From Ulva prolifera (taxonomy: Eukaryota > Chlorophyta > Ulvophyceae > Ulvales > Ulvaceae): 64,000 bases of DNA. Position numbers and translations under genes: made by a program. The stretch's first letter is position 1. The number at the start of each line of letters is the position of its first letter. Below the pieces are notes generated by a model. That model was not told where the DNA came from, ran no database searches, and saw only the letters and a program-made list of their open reading frames with translations. Below, piece by piece: positions 41,033-51,731 of this stretch. The stretch spans positions 7,720,842 through 7,784,841 of the forward strand of contig CM041197.1 in the NCBI GenBank assembly GCA_023078555.1, read 5' to 3'.

Positions 41033-44000
41033 CCTCGGAGATGGTGCGTCCACCCTGCAAGTAAGTGCAACCTGTGAAAGGGCGCATGGGCAACGCTTGT
41101 GGTGTCCATCTGAATGTCATCTGGAAAGGGGGATAAACCTGTCTGTCTCATCTGTCTAGGTCAGCGAGTACTTTGAAGCTCTGAAAGGCGTATTACCACC
41201 CTCATACACTACCCGACCGCAGCATGACAGCGAAGGACGTTGGGTTGGTGTAATAGGACATGCGCCGTGTCTCCAATGCGGCAGCAATTCGCCCGTGTTT
41301 GAATACTGGTAAACGTGTTGCGCCGTTGCACCTGTTCAGGTGCTGAGACACAGCGCAAGTCATAGACATACATGTTTTCGTTGCTCCATCCCAGAAGCTA
41401 CCAACAAGATGCAAGTCGCGGACAATCGTGTCAGGTGACACCCGCTACTTAGCGATATGCGCGGCATTTACTCGCAACTCCCATCACGGTGCAATCAAGA
41501 AGCTTCAGCAGATGTAGTCTGCAGAATCGAGTACCCGGAGGCACGGTGGATGTCTCAGAACAACACAGGCTGTGTAACATGAAGTGCATCGTGACCATCA
41601 TCCTTTGAGTCGTGGCGTGAGCGTATGCCGTGTGCCGACTAATGTAACTGGTTCACAAGAAGGTTTTGCACCAGGATGATGTGTCGAGTTACTGTTGGCG
41701 GCAGCTGCGCGAACGTTGGCGCCCACTTTAAGGATGTCCGCATTCATGTACACACAAGTCCACACGAAGTCTAAAAATGAACAAGGACATGTCAAACATA
41801 CACAATCATCGAATGGTGTGATTGACATATGCAGCTAGTGATAGGTGCGTTGAAGGGTGTGCAGGTCCGTACAAACGGACTCCTGAACAGCTGCTGCAAA
41901 TGGGCGCGAACATCATACTACGCAGGCAAATGTACAAGCGTTCCTCTATTATAGCACTAGTGCAGGCAGATGTTGAAGGAGCGCGTCATGTTTACTCGCC
42001 TGGCATGGGACATCGGCAAATCATGGAAGCTTTCAAGCAGTGCCAGCGTAATGCACGAGGCACATATACCCAATAAAACAAATGCAACGCACTCTGCAGA
42101 TCATACTGAAAACAGAAACTGATCCAGGCAGTCATCTTGGTGAAAATCATGAGCACCGTACTCTCCGTCCTCGACAGCTGCCCACTTCTGCGGCCGTAAA
42201 CAGCAAGCCATCCCTGGTACCACGCTCACTGCTGCCTTCAACAATTTAACATGGGATTGCAATGTTTACTTGGAGGTAAGGAGCGATAGAGCCACGTTGT
42301 GTAGCTGCCGTTTCTTTCATACGTCTGCGTCGGAAGCCGCGGTTGAGGTGTTCGCATGTCTATGAAAACGCACAAGAACCCAGGGGAAATGCGACGGAAA
42401 TACAGTGTTTACGCTGTGCTCCTGGGCCTGCAGATCCAGCACGTCACTGCGCCGGTTGGCATACAGCAGTCCTATGCCACGGGCAGTACGCTATTTGCAG
42501 GTTGAGTCCACCTTCGGCTGCGTGAAAGTAGAGCGCGTATGTGTTAGGACGTCGAGGGGAAACTTAGGCGAGCCTCGACCAGGGATTGTCTTTGGGGGGG
42601 TGCAAGCTGCCATGGTATGGTTGCGTCGAGACCTCCGCAGCCACGAGCCATTAACTGGATTTGATGCCAGATTCACTGTGAATACCATTTTCAGGAATCA
42701 AAGCTAAGAGATTGTCCATTTCTGAATAATCCGCTGAGCCTGAAGCTGGACTTTAGCGGCAAGAATTTGGCCGTCCATTTCTACAGCTCTAGCATCGCGC
42801 GGCACTGACGTGGACGCAGCGACCCCGAGCCCGCGTCAACCACAGTGCACCAGCTCTCGCGGTGGCACTTCAGCTTTGCTGCCATGGCATGTCGTTGCCT
42901 TGGCAGATGACACACGCACACTGCTTCACGTCTGTCGCCAAACCTCCCAGCAACAGTTTCACGCCACGAAACAGGGCTCCCAATACCAATGTGAAAATAA
43001 AATATCTCCTCCTTGATATTCAGATGTTGACTGTCTCATCCAATCCCATGGGGGGCCACGTCGTTTCATGCGGACTGGGTCCCTTGCGTCGAACAACCAG
43101 AGGGATGCGCCATGGCCCCGTCGCTCCATGTACATCCGCAACAAGTGTCAGTGAACTGCTTGGTAAGTCTGGATCATGAATACATGCAGCACATGAAACA
43201 TGCCGTGCCAGGCCCGAACTGTCTGTCCTGGCACATGCGCGCTGCCGAGTCACCAATCCATCGGTGTTGCGGTTGAGCAGTCAAGCCTGAACCTGTCGAC
43301 AGAGCCAAGGATGCGCTGTCACCTTGCAACGCTTGATCAAAGCTTGAGCATTCAGGGAGCAGCCGTCCAGCTGTCGCGATCTGCCAACGACTGTCTGTCA
43401 TTATGCAGCTTTGAATCGTGCATGTTTGCTGCATGGATTTGTCAAGCTAGCACGAGAGCTACGCACGTCAGCTGTACATAGCCATGCAAATGGGAGCCAT
43501 GCAAGGCAGCATCGAGCGCATCCGCGTCAGCAGACATCGTCATGCTGTTCAAGTATTCTTTGCTCAGCGGGGGCATGTGCGCAGACGAAAGCAAGCTAGC
43601 AACCGCCCATGTGAATCCTGCACAGGATCGACCCGCGCGCTTCTGCGCAGCTGCCATCTGTTGAAACGCTCCCGAACCCGGTGTGCCAGGGCTCCAGCTA
43701 TTGTAGTCTCCTATGTTTTACACCCCAGCCTCCATATGCATGTCTATGCATGTCTGGCCTGTGAATTTGCGGAGCGTGCGCAACTCGTCCATGCACCCGT
43801 GCACACATGTGCGCTGCGACATTATCAGTGGTTCAACCTGGTCAATCCTTTCCCAACGAAAGCTGCATTTCTTCAAAACCAAAGGCAAGCTCTCGGTGGG
43901 CACTATTTTCAACAATCCGGATGGTGGCATTGGGTGAATGTGCCAGAAACCCTCTGTTCCCGTGCTTAGATGGAATTACCAGATGTACCAGCAAGTCAGC

Positions 44001-45202
44001 AGCGGAGAGAAGTCGAGACGGAGACTTGGGACCTCTATTACGCCCATGTGAGTGGTGTGTTGCAAGCAGCGTTGTGACACTGTGAAGCAAGGATACTTGA
44101 GAGACCAACTCTAATGAGCAGTCTGCGCGTTTGAATGCAAATCGGCGGGACAATTGCGGATTGATACACCTGCAGATGTAAGTTGGCATGACGCCTGTGG
44201 TGCTATAGCAGGTGACAGGGTCGAGATCATATTGTTCGAACTGCTTTAGGATAGCTGTCCTCTACAGAACAAGCTTTCAGGAGCACGAACGGACTTGTGC
44301 ATCTCCTCGAGACAGGTACTGCCTCATCTCTGTCTCGACCACATGCGCATCTTTCTTGCATGTGGTGGCACAGTTTGCAAACCTGCAGGATAGTACGTTA
44401 CCATGGCCGTCGCAAAACATATACTAAGTTCTTGGCTGTAGATGCTCATGTTCGCAAGCACGACGTGCAACAGGCGCTCAGTCGTGAGGCGGGCTGTTTA
44501 CACCGCTGTCCAAAGCTTGGTCACTGGCACGCTAGAATCAGGTCCTCCTTTTCTGATCGCGTCTACTTCTGAAGTGAGGTTGTGGGATGGGCTTCAGTAC
44601 CAGCGGCCGTTGGATTGGCGAGGCGTCACCAGAACAGGAGATCTGGCATGATCCCACAGGCTCGAGCCGACATATATCAGCATGAAAGGTGATATAATCA
44701 TCAGCAGTACCGATGCAAGAAGAATCTCATGTTCAGGCCTGGTACAGTAGCGTTGAGGAAAGCATCGAATTTGAACCAGGTGTACTGCATTCCACACCAC
44801 AGAAACAAGTCCCAAGCAGCAGACCTATTTGAGGTCGGTGACTGCACAATATATAATGCACCGTGATGCGTCGCATTCGCCGCAGGGCATACATTTGAGC
44901 CTTCGCGTCAGAAACCATGGCTTGAAGGGTGACACACGCCGTACCCGGCACCATGATCTCGATCAAGCATCTTCCAGAGCGCAATTCAGGCATATAGGCA
45001 GAGTTTCCCGAACTGTAGACTGCCGATCGTAAGTCATCACTTGGTATGTATAGTGTAGCGAGCTCCGTACTCTATTTCGCAGAGACGCAGTGCTTGTCTT
45101 CGTTAGTCCTTTCCGTTGGGAAGGCGCACCATCGCGCCATATAAGTACTTAACACTTCGCAAATTCGCTTTTGATAATATGTTAGTATTCCAGAATTGTC
45201 AC
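41033..45202. other. Intergenic, no supported gene
   Basis: About 4.2 kb between two divergently transcribed genes. Short protein-like minus-strand frames occur near 42491-42688 and 43718-44189, but none could be joined into a gene or matched to a family. Confidence 0.45.
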
Positions 45203-46090
45203 ATGAACCGTCGGGCACGCTTGCGCATGGTGGAGATGCCACAGACGAGGCTGCAGCCTCCGCAACCCCGCAGAGTCGGATGCTGCTCGCAATTAAACAT
45301 GGAGCTTGAACCTTGGCAAAGAAGGCGCCTCGAAGCCGCAGCAAAGCTGGGAAAGGGCAAAATAGAGGTACCGAAACGGCGCTGTGCACTTTGTTGCCAA
45401 GGCACACATATAGTCTCACGAAGCTTATGGGAAATGCAGATTAAAAAGTTGGCCGGTGATACACAGCTATCGCGAGAAGAAGTTATGACCTTTCTGAAGT
45501 GGTGGAGAACTTTGCCGGAGAACACCAAAGAGAGCTTCACCGAGGCCACCATTGCAGCTGAGCAGGCGTCGGTTGAACGGAAAGCTATCCGCGAGGCCCG
45601 CAAAGCAGAAAGATCTCAAGAAGCATGGCGAACATTTCAAGGTGTCGACCGCTGTCCCAACTTCACCAGCATCTGTGCTTGATGCTCGGCATGTTTGTGG
45701 ACTTCTTCGGAGCCTTATTTTGCATCAGAGAACGAAGCTTCATGATCTTTGGACTTCCTTTGAATGATCCCACGCTCTATCGACAATGTACAGCCTCTGG
45801 TGCTCTCTGGTGGGCTGAGCGTGTCAAACTTTTTGCTGTTCTGCCCTGAAGAAGTATGTCATTTGTAACACTCTACTCACCGATTTGCAGAAGTCAACGA
45901 TCTGAAGAGAGAACACAAGCGCGCCGGAAAAGGGCCGCTGAACCGCAGGCAAATCAGCTTGCTAGAGAAGGTGTTTGAAGAGCAGTCACGTCGTCCGTCC
46001 GATGCCCTTGTCAGTGAGATCTGCAGGTTGGAAGGCCTGGAGAGGAAGGCTGTGACGCAGTGGTTTGAACAGCGCCGTTCCAACAGGTAG
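45203..46090 (+). CDS. Homeodomain-like protein, two exons
   Basis: Exons 45203-45641 and 45891-46090, joined in phase 1 (donor GTGTCG, acceptor TTTGCAG), giving 212 aa. The C-terminal 60 residues fit a homeodomain: LNRRQISLLEKVFEEQS (helix 1), PSDALVSEICRLEGL (helix 2), then RKAVTQWFEQRRSNR (recognition helix), with Trp48, Phe49, Arg52 and Arg53 in place. The normally invariant Asn51 is Gln and position 50 is Glu. The protein stops at once after the helix. The N-terminal part has a charged helical block (EAAAKLGKGKIE, then a CALCC motif, then EEVMTFLKWWRTLPENTKES). Homeodomains bind DNA and act in transcription control. An earlier ATG lies at 45179 and a 5' exon is possible. Confidence 0.75.
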
Positions 46091-48264
46091 ACGCGTCCAG
46101 GCTCAATGCGTCATTCCGGTGCCTGATGACGATACGACAGCTTATTTGATATCGACCTGAACATGTACTTCTCTGCCTGACCTGGTTGAGGAGCATCCAG
46201 CACATTTAACACCTGCCTCTCTCATCTGCACACCTTGTACTTTGGTATGATGAAGAAAGCTTCCGGCAAACATCATCTGACGAGACTGCATGTGAAAGAC
46301 ACAGTGAACCATGTCCAGTCATACATGCACTTGTGCCTATCTCAGAGATACAAGTGTTTTTGAGTTTCATGCCAGTGCTGCAACGTCTGGATTCTATGTT
46401 CAGCGGGCATGGCAAAAGTGGCTACTGTGAAATTTTCCATCATAACATGAGGTTGCTTGCGTGCGCAAGTGTGTTCAAAGGCGCCAACAAAGATGGTTCA
46501 CAGTGTCACACATATGTAAATGCACCACACGGTACATGCTGCTCTTGCATCTTTCTTTTGGTGTATAGTGTCCTTCACACCTGCCATTCTAACATCCATC
46601 CATCTTGATGCTTGTCCTCGCCATCACCACCCGCAAGTCTCCACTCACGTGCATTGGACATCAAGCCCGACATGACCATTCCGCCCGGAGCCATGTAGAT
46701 GTGTAGTGCCAAACACGCCAGGTCGAACCCCCACTTGACCTTGCGTTTTTCAAGATTTCAGACAGTTCTTTCCTGACTCTCCCCCCATGTCCCCATGGCT
46801 GGCTTCCTCTCAACATTAGTAGGTTGCTCAAGAAACCGCGGCTCTTGTCATGGACTGGGGATTGGAGGCCACGCACCAAAGGAGGCAACGAACCATGCCG
46901 CTGCGGCGGCCGTGGCACAACGCCAGCATGCCACTGCCTCTCCGTCCGCTGACACGCAGCCTCGATAGGCCTTCGCTCAGGCCATCCCATGTCAGAACAG
47001 GAGTGATAGAGGCTTGACCTGATTCAACCTAGGGCCACACATAGAAAGTAGAGTAAATGTTTTTGTACTCAACCGTCTTATTAGGACAATCTTGGCAACT
47101 CCGGATGACCACAGCACCATGTGGCGAAGGTGTGGCTGATGCTAGCGGCCGCACTATGTTTTGGACCTCCGGTGAGCCACGAGTAGAGTGCCCTGCACCG
47201 CCGTTCTGCTTCATGTGACCACTCACAACACGGCATGAAAGTGAAGTTCGCAAGAATTCGATGCTTCGGATGCGCGCATGTCTAGGACAAGGCTTCTGGA
47301 GCGCTGAGACCTCGGGGCACAGTGATAGTTGTTTAAGAAGGGCTATGAGCTGAAGTGGTTGGATGGTCCCCGATGTGAGTGGTGCGGCAAAACTCCTCTT
47401 ATGGCTGCAAGGGTGTACTACACTTGTGGACCGTGGACCGCTCAGCGTGAAGCAGAGCATGCGTACAGACCTCCAATTCCACACCCGAAAGCCAACTTCA
47501 TCGCAACCCCACAGCTTGCTCTCCATCATGATGTGCATAATCCCTTTGTGTATGTGGTGCGTAACCAATGGAGAGCCTCGACTCCATGGCCAGGTGCCAG
47601 CCGCCTGCCACCTCCACAGATGATCCGCATACAACCTGACAGGTCCGGAGGCATGCTCCCCCCCCGTGGATCTCCCCAGTTTCCTCCGCAGGCATGCTCC
47701 CCCCCTCGGGCCCACTAGTATACGTACGTAGTACCAGCATACCAGCATCACGCACTGCCACATCTGGCGGCTTGCGCCCGCCACAGCGTGCCCCCACCCC
47801 CACCCCAAAAAGCGCGGGGGGGGGGGGGGGGGGGCACGCCAGGCCGCGCCGAAGCATCTCTGAAGCTGAAGCTTCTACACTCACAGCCGGAACCGCTGGC
47901 TCAGGCAAAGCCAAGCGATTCCAGATCTGCTTGACTGTGGTGCGTCGGGCGAGTTCGCGAGCTCGCGAGTTCGTGATCGCTGCCACCGTGGAGCACAAAG
48001 GACACCTAAGAGCTCCTATGGGGGTCCTATATTTAGCTACTCCTCACCCTCACCTGTCTGCTGGTCGCTCCTCGGCCTGGCCCGAGACCGCGCTAATCAT
48101 CCGTAGCAGACACCCCGGTCATGGCGAACCTGCAGGCGAACCTCCCTGGATGACATCGGAATCGCCTGAGATGTGGCTGACTGGGCAACAGTGCCTACAG
48201 GTTGGGTGCAGACACCACACGTGGCCGCAGCACTGGCTAGTGCCAGGGTATGACTGCGCGTGCG
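46091..48264. other. Intergenic or undetected minus-strand exons
   Basis: A minus-strand block around 48000-47860 reads as a plausible exon (SRARELARRTTVKQIWNRLA, then SEMLRRGLA), preceded by an acceptor ggtggcag and ending at a GTG-poly-C donor like those of confirmed introns. Another Cys-rich minus-strand frame lies at about 48230-48110. No family could be assigned. Confidence 0.35.
47816..47834 (+). repeat. Poly-G tract, 19 G
   Basis: On the minus strand it reads GTGCCCC... directly after a possible exon end, the same arrangement as in the F-box gene. Confidence 0.8.
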
Positions 48265-48269
48265 GCCAA

Positions 48270-48616
48270 TGTCACAATGCATGAGCCTGCGGGCAGCAGC
48301 GTGGTGACAGGTGCACCCATGCACGATCTGCGGATCACGTGCAGGGGTAAGCCGCCAGCCAGGATCGTATCGAGGTAGCGAGAGAGATCCTGCGAGGGTT
48401 TCCCGGCGTGACCCTCGAGTGTTTACAGTGTGCATATATTGCAGTGCACACTAAGAGCTGTAACCATTTTCTTTACTGTTTCACGGTACTAGCTGTACCC
48501 TGTCTCCTCCCGCATTCCTCGGTTCTACCTCTGTGCGCAGCAGGTATGGAATGCTGACTACCTGACCTGACCTAAGACTGCGTGTCTGACCTAACAGATA
48601 GAGTGCCTTTCTGTCA
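48270..48616 (+). repeat. 5' LTR of copia element
   Basis: 347 bp, TGTCACAATG...TTTCTGTCA, with canonical TG and CA ends. Confidence 0.97.
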
Positions 48617-48627
48617 TGGTATCGGTG
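48617..48627 (+). promoter_or_regulatory. Primer-binding site
   Basis: TGGTATCGGTG lies directly after the 5' LTR. It resembles the TGGTATCAGAG site complementary to the 3' end of initiator tRNA-Met used by many copia elements. Confidence 0.8.
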
Positions 48628-48920
48628 ATCGTTTACGTTATGTCTTTGTATGGTCTTGTTCAGGAAGTCATCGGCCAATGTCTGTGCGCAGACTCGGCGG
48701 GGCATTCCACTGTTCTGTCGGCGCTTAGACTGCGGTCAATAAGCGCAGATATCATTAGCTGTCTCGTGGCATATTGTTATCAGATACAATTCGAGCAGCT
48801 TCAAATGATTAGCGCTGAGAAAAGCGAATGCGTTCGCTTATTTTTCCAATCAGACGGCTTGCGAGCCAAACCTTTGCTTCGTTGCTGTGCGCGACGCACA
48901 ACCGCCTGTTCTACTGTAGG

Positions 48921-51731
48921 ATGTCTCACTCCAACCGCTCAGCTTCAAACTCTTCTCGCGAGGAGAATCGCGGCGAGGCTGATCAGCAGCCTATCGTCGA
49001 CAGGGGCGCTCACCAGCAGCTCCCTGGTGGAGAGCAGCCCGAGGGCATGCTGCTCCGTGGTGGACGAGTGGTCCGGCCACGCTCTTCCTCTCAGACTGGG
49101 CACAGCAGTCAGCAGGTGCCCAATCCTTCTCATGTCGTGAATGATTCGAGTCACGCTGAGTCTTTTATCACGCTTGAAACGTTGACCGAAGCGCTGCGAG
49201 CGTCTCGGGGGCGTAACGAGCCTGATTTGACAAAGGGAAAACTGCCTGAGTGGAATCATAAGACCGAAAGTTTCGTTGCGTACGAACAGAAAGTCTTTTT
49301 GTGGTTAGGACAGTTTGAGTTAGACCATCTGTTGCAGCACGCACCGTCTGCGGACGAACAGCGTGTTCATGCTAGGGCGAGGACACAGGTCCTTATGTCT
49401 TTGCCCGACGCGGATAGAACGACTGTCTATCGAATGTCGCATTTGTGCGAGGCCTGGGCCTACCTTACTGCCAAGTATAGGCCCAGCACCGAAGCCGAGA
49501 TCCACAGGTTGTGGAGCCGGTTTAATTCTTTGTCACAGAACAATAGAGATGTTGCATCTTATTGTGGTGATGTTATGAGTGTGTACACTCAACTGGAGGC
49601 ACTAGGTGCCGATGTGGGCCAGCGATGGCTCAGACTCAAACTGTTAGAGGTGGGGGAGGAGTTCAATGCCGTGCGCGGCGAAGTTCTTCACTCCTCCCCT
49701 CATGTCATAATTTCACGTTTGACCGAACACGCCGATTTGCTGAAGCAACAGCGGCAGCTGCAGGCTAGGTCTGGGGCGCCCGCGGGCAAACCAGGCCAAG
49801 GCTGGCGAAAGCAACCCCGTGGTGATGGTCCTGTGGTCGCCGCTCTTGGGGCTGGCCAGGCTCCTCGCGAGGAGACCAGGACCTGTTTCTTCTGCAAGAA
49901 GAAGGGACATTTGCATGCGAACTGCCCCCAACGCAAACAGGCTGCGGCCAAAGATGTGTGTGCGGTTGAGATGCCTGAGCAATATCCAATGCCTGACGCG
50001 TCTCTGCCATGGAACATTATTGTAGATAGTGGGTCGGACATGCACATAGTAGGGAATCGTGAGATGTTCACTGAGTACGGTCCGTGTCAGAAAGTTGCCA
50101 ATCTCGCGGGACCTGGGCAGCTTTCCATCATGGGTAGGGGAACCATTTTGGTGAACCTGGGTACTTATGTGGATAAGCATGGTCAAAACCATCCGTTAGA
50201 TATCGAGATCCCTGGTGTATACTATGCTCCTGAATGTCCGTACAACCTGCTTAGTACAATGTGTCTTAGACACGAACAAATGTTCCTAGACACGCGTAGA
50301 AATGTGTTGTATGTCCCGGGTCTTGGTGACATGGCCACCGACGTAGAGGATGATGTCAAATGTCAGGAACTAGATGTTGATGGTCACCCTGTGTTTGCAT
50401 TCAAAATGGCTGTGGAAACTAAGCCTATTCTCGTCGGTGGGCCTGTCAATAGGGGGGTGGTCTGGTCTAACCAGAGCAGTCCGACCTGCATGGTCGCGGA
50501 CCAGCAACAATGGCATCATGTGGCAGTTGCGGCTGTTGATCTTGTGCGCCCCAATGCTGGGGGGGCCGAGGTCCCACATGATGCGTATTTGCTGAACCCT
50601 GCTTTTATAGCACATTTGTCTTTTCACCAGTCGAACTGGGTGCTCAAGCGTATGCAGTCGAACGCTGAGTTTTATGGTGGTTTGAATTTGAGTGTCGATT
50701 CCGAACCTTTCGGAAATAGATGTCATGGCTGCAGAATTGGCAAAGTACCTGCGGGTAAATTCTCTGCCAATGACCGTGAGCTCATGGGCCAGGCGAAATA
50801 CCCTGGCGAGCAACTGCATGCCGATCTAGCTGGTCCTGTCACTCCAGTAGGAATTGGAGGTGTGAAATATGTCTTGTTTGTGATGTGTGCTTTTACTCGT
50901 TATACTTTCGTGGTCGGTCTGCGCAAAAAGAGTGAGGCTGCGGCCATGATCTCTTATATCATAGAGCGCATTAGGGTAAATGTGGTGAAGCCAGGTGAAC
51001 CGGGTGTGCGCATCCTTCACACTGACAAAGGGGGCGAGTTTATGGTCGAGGCCTTAAAGCTCTACCTCCAACGTCGCGGCATCACTCACCGCACTACCCC
51101 CACAGCTGATCATCGCTGTAATGGCATGATCGAGCGGAGGATAGGAGTCGCCTTTGAGGCACTCCGTGCTGTGCTGCTTGCGAGTGGCCTCCCTCTGTTC
51201 CTGTGGATTGAATGCCTTGCCAGTGTTGTCCATGGTCACAATTTGACGCCGTGTTCGGCGCTGTACCATGACAAGCTGGCACGTATCCTGAAATCCCAGA
51301 AAGCTCAGATGGCCATAAACGCTGCGGCGGACGTGGCTGAGGCTGAAAAGGGTCAGGGAAAGCGCATGAAAAAGGCCGAGCGCGACAAGTTGAAAGAGGA
51401 GGAGCAACGCAAGTATAAATTGCTTGCAAGTACTGAGTTAGATGAGTTTCTAGTGCGGTCGTGTGATAAGGATATAATTCCTTATATGTCTTTTTTCAGG
51501 GACACCTCCGTTGAGGTGTTCCAGGATTTGCTGCAGCAGCAGCGTCCATGGGGGGTTGAGGTGTATGCATATCCCAGGGATGACAAGCTGCGGAAGTTGT
51601 CCCCTAGGGGTGTGTTAGCACATTGGGTCGGGGCTGGGCTGGGCCCCAGCATGCAGCGTGTGTACGCCCAGGATGTTCCTGGGGGTAGGGTTTTGTTGTG
51701 CGCCAGATCATGTGCACTGCGGATCAGATGA
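48921..51731 (+). CDS. Copia gag, protease and integrase polyprotein
   Basis: Open frame from ATG 48921 (an earlier in-frame ATG is at 48828) to TGA at 51729; 936 aa from 48921. Numbered from 48828: gag region to about 345; CCHC zinc knuckle with C353, C356, H361, C366; aspartic protease motif VDSGSD at 399-404; integrase zinc-binding H596, H600, C632, C635; integrase catalytic D666, D733, E769 with 35 residues between the last two, the expected D,D-35-E. A Lys/Glu-rich stretch at 840-865 precedes the end of the frame. The frame stops before reverse transcriptase, where a copia polyprotein would normally continue. Acts in particle formation, proteolytic maturation and insertion of the DNA copy. 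Confidence 0.93.
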   Translation: MSHSNRSASNSSREENRGEADQQPIVDRGAHQQLPGGEQPEGMLLRGGRVVRPRSSSQTGHSSQQVPNPSHVVNDSSHAESFITLETLTEALRASRGRNEPDLTKGKLPEWNHKTESFVAYEQKVFLWLGQFELDHLLQHAPSADEQRVHARARTQVLMSLPDADRTTVYRMSHLCEAWAYLTAKYRPSTEAEIHRLWSRFNSLSQNNRDVASYCGDVMSVYTQLEALGADVGQRWLRLKLLEVGEEFNAVRGEVLHSSPHVIISRLTEHADLLKQQRQLQARSGAPAGKPGQGWRKQPRGDGPVVAALGAGQAPREETRTCFFCKKKGHLHANCPQRKQAAAKDVCAVEMPEQYPMPDASLPWNIIVDSGSDMHIVGNREMFTEYGPCQKVANLAGPGQLSIMGRGTILVNLGTYVDKHGQNHPLDIEIPGVYYAPECPYNLLSTMCLRHEQMFLDTRRNVLYVPGLGDMATDVEDDVKCQELDVDGHPVFAFKMAVETKPILVGGPVNRGVVWSNQSSPTCMVADQQQWHHVAVAAVDLVRPNAGGAEVPHDAYLLNPAFIAHLSFHQSNWVLKRMQSNAEFYGGLNLSVDSEPFGNRCHGCRIGKVPAGKFSANDRELMGQAKYPGEQLHADLAGPVTPVGIGGVKYVLFVMCAFTRYTFVVGLRKKSEAAAMISYIIERIRVNVVKPGEPGVRILHTDKGGEFMVEALKLYLQRRGITHRTTPTADHRCNGMIERRIGVAFEALRAVLLASGLPLFLWIECLASVVHGHNLTPCSALYHDKLARILKSQKAQMAINAAADVAEAEKGQGKRMKKAERDKLKEEEQRKYKLLASTELDEFLVRSCDKDIIPYMSFFRDTSVEVFQDLLQQQRPWGVEVYAYPRDDKLRKLSPRGVLAHWVGAGLGPSMQRVYAQDVPGGRVLLCARSCALRIR

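Noticed and set aside
51660..51731. Canonical -1 slippery heptamer in the copia overlap
   Set aside because: The runs of G and T there do not form the X-XXY-YYZ pattern in the correct frame, so programmed slippage cannot be claimed.
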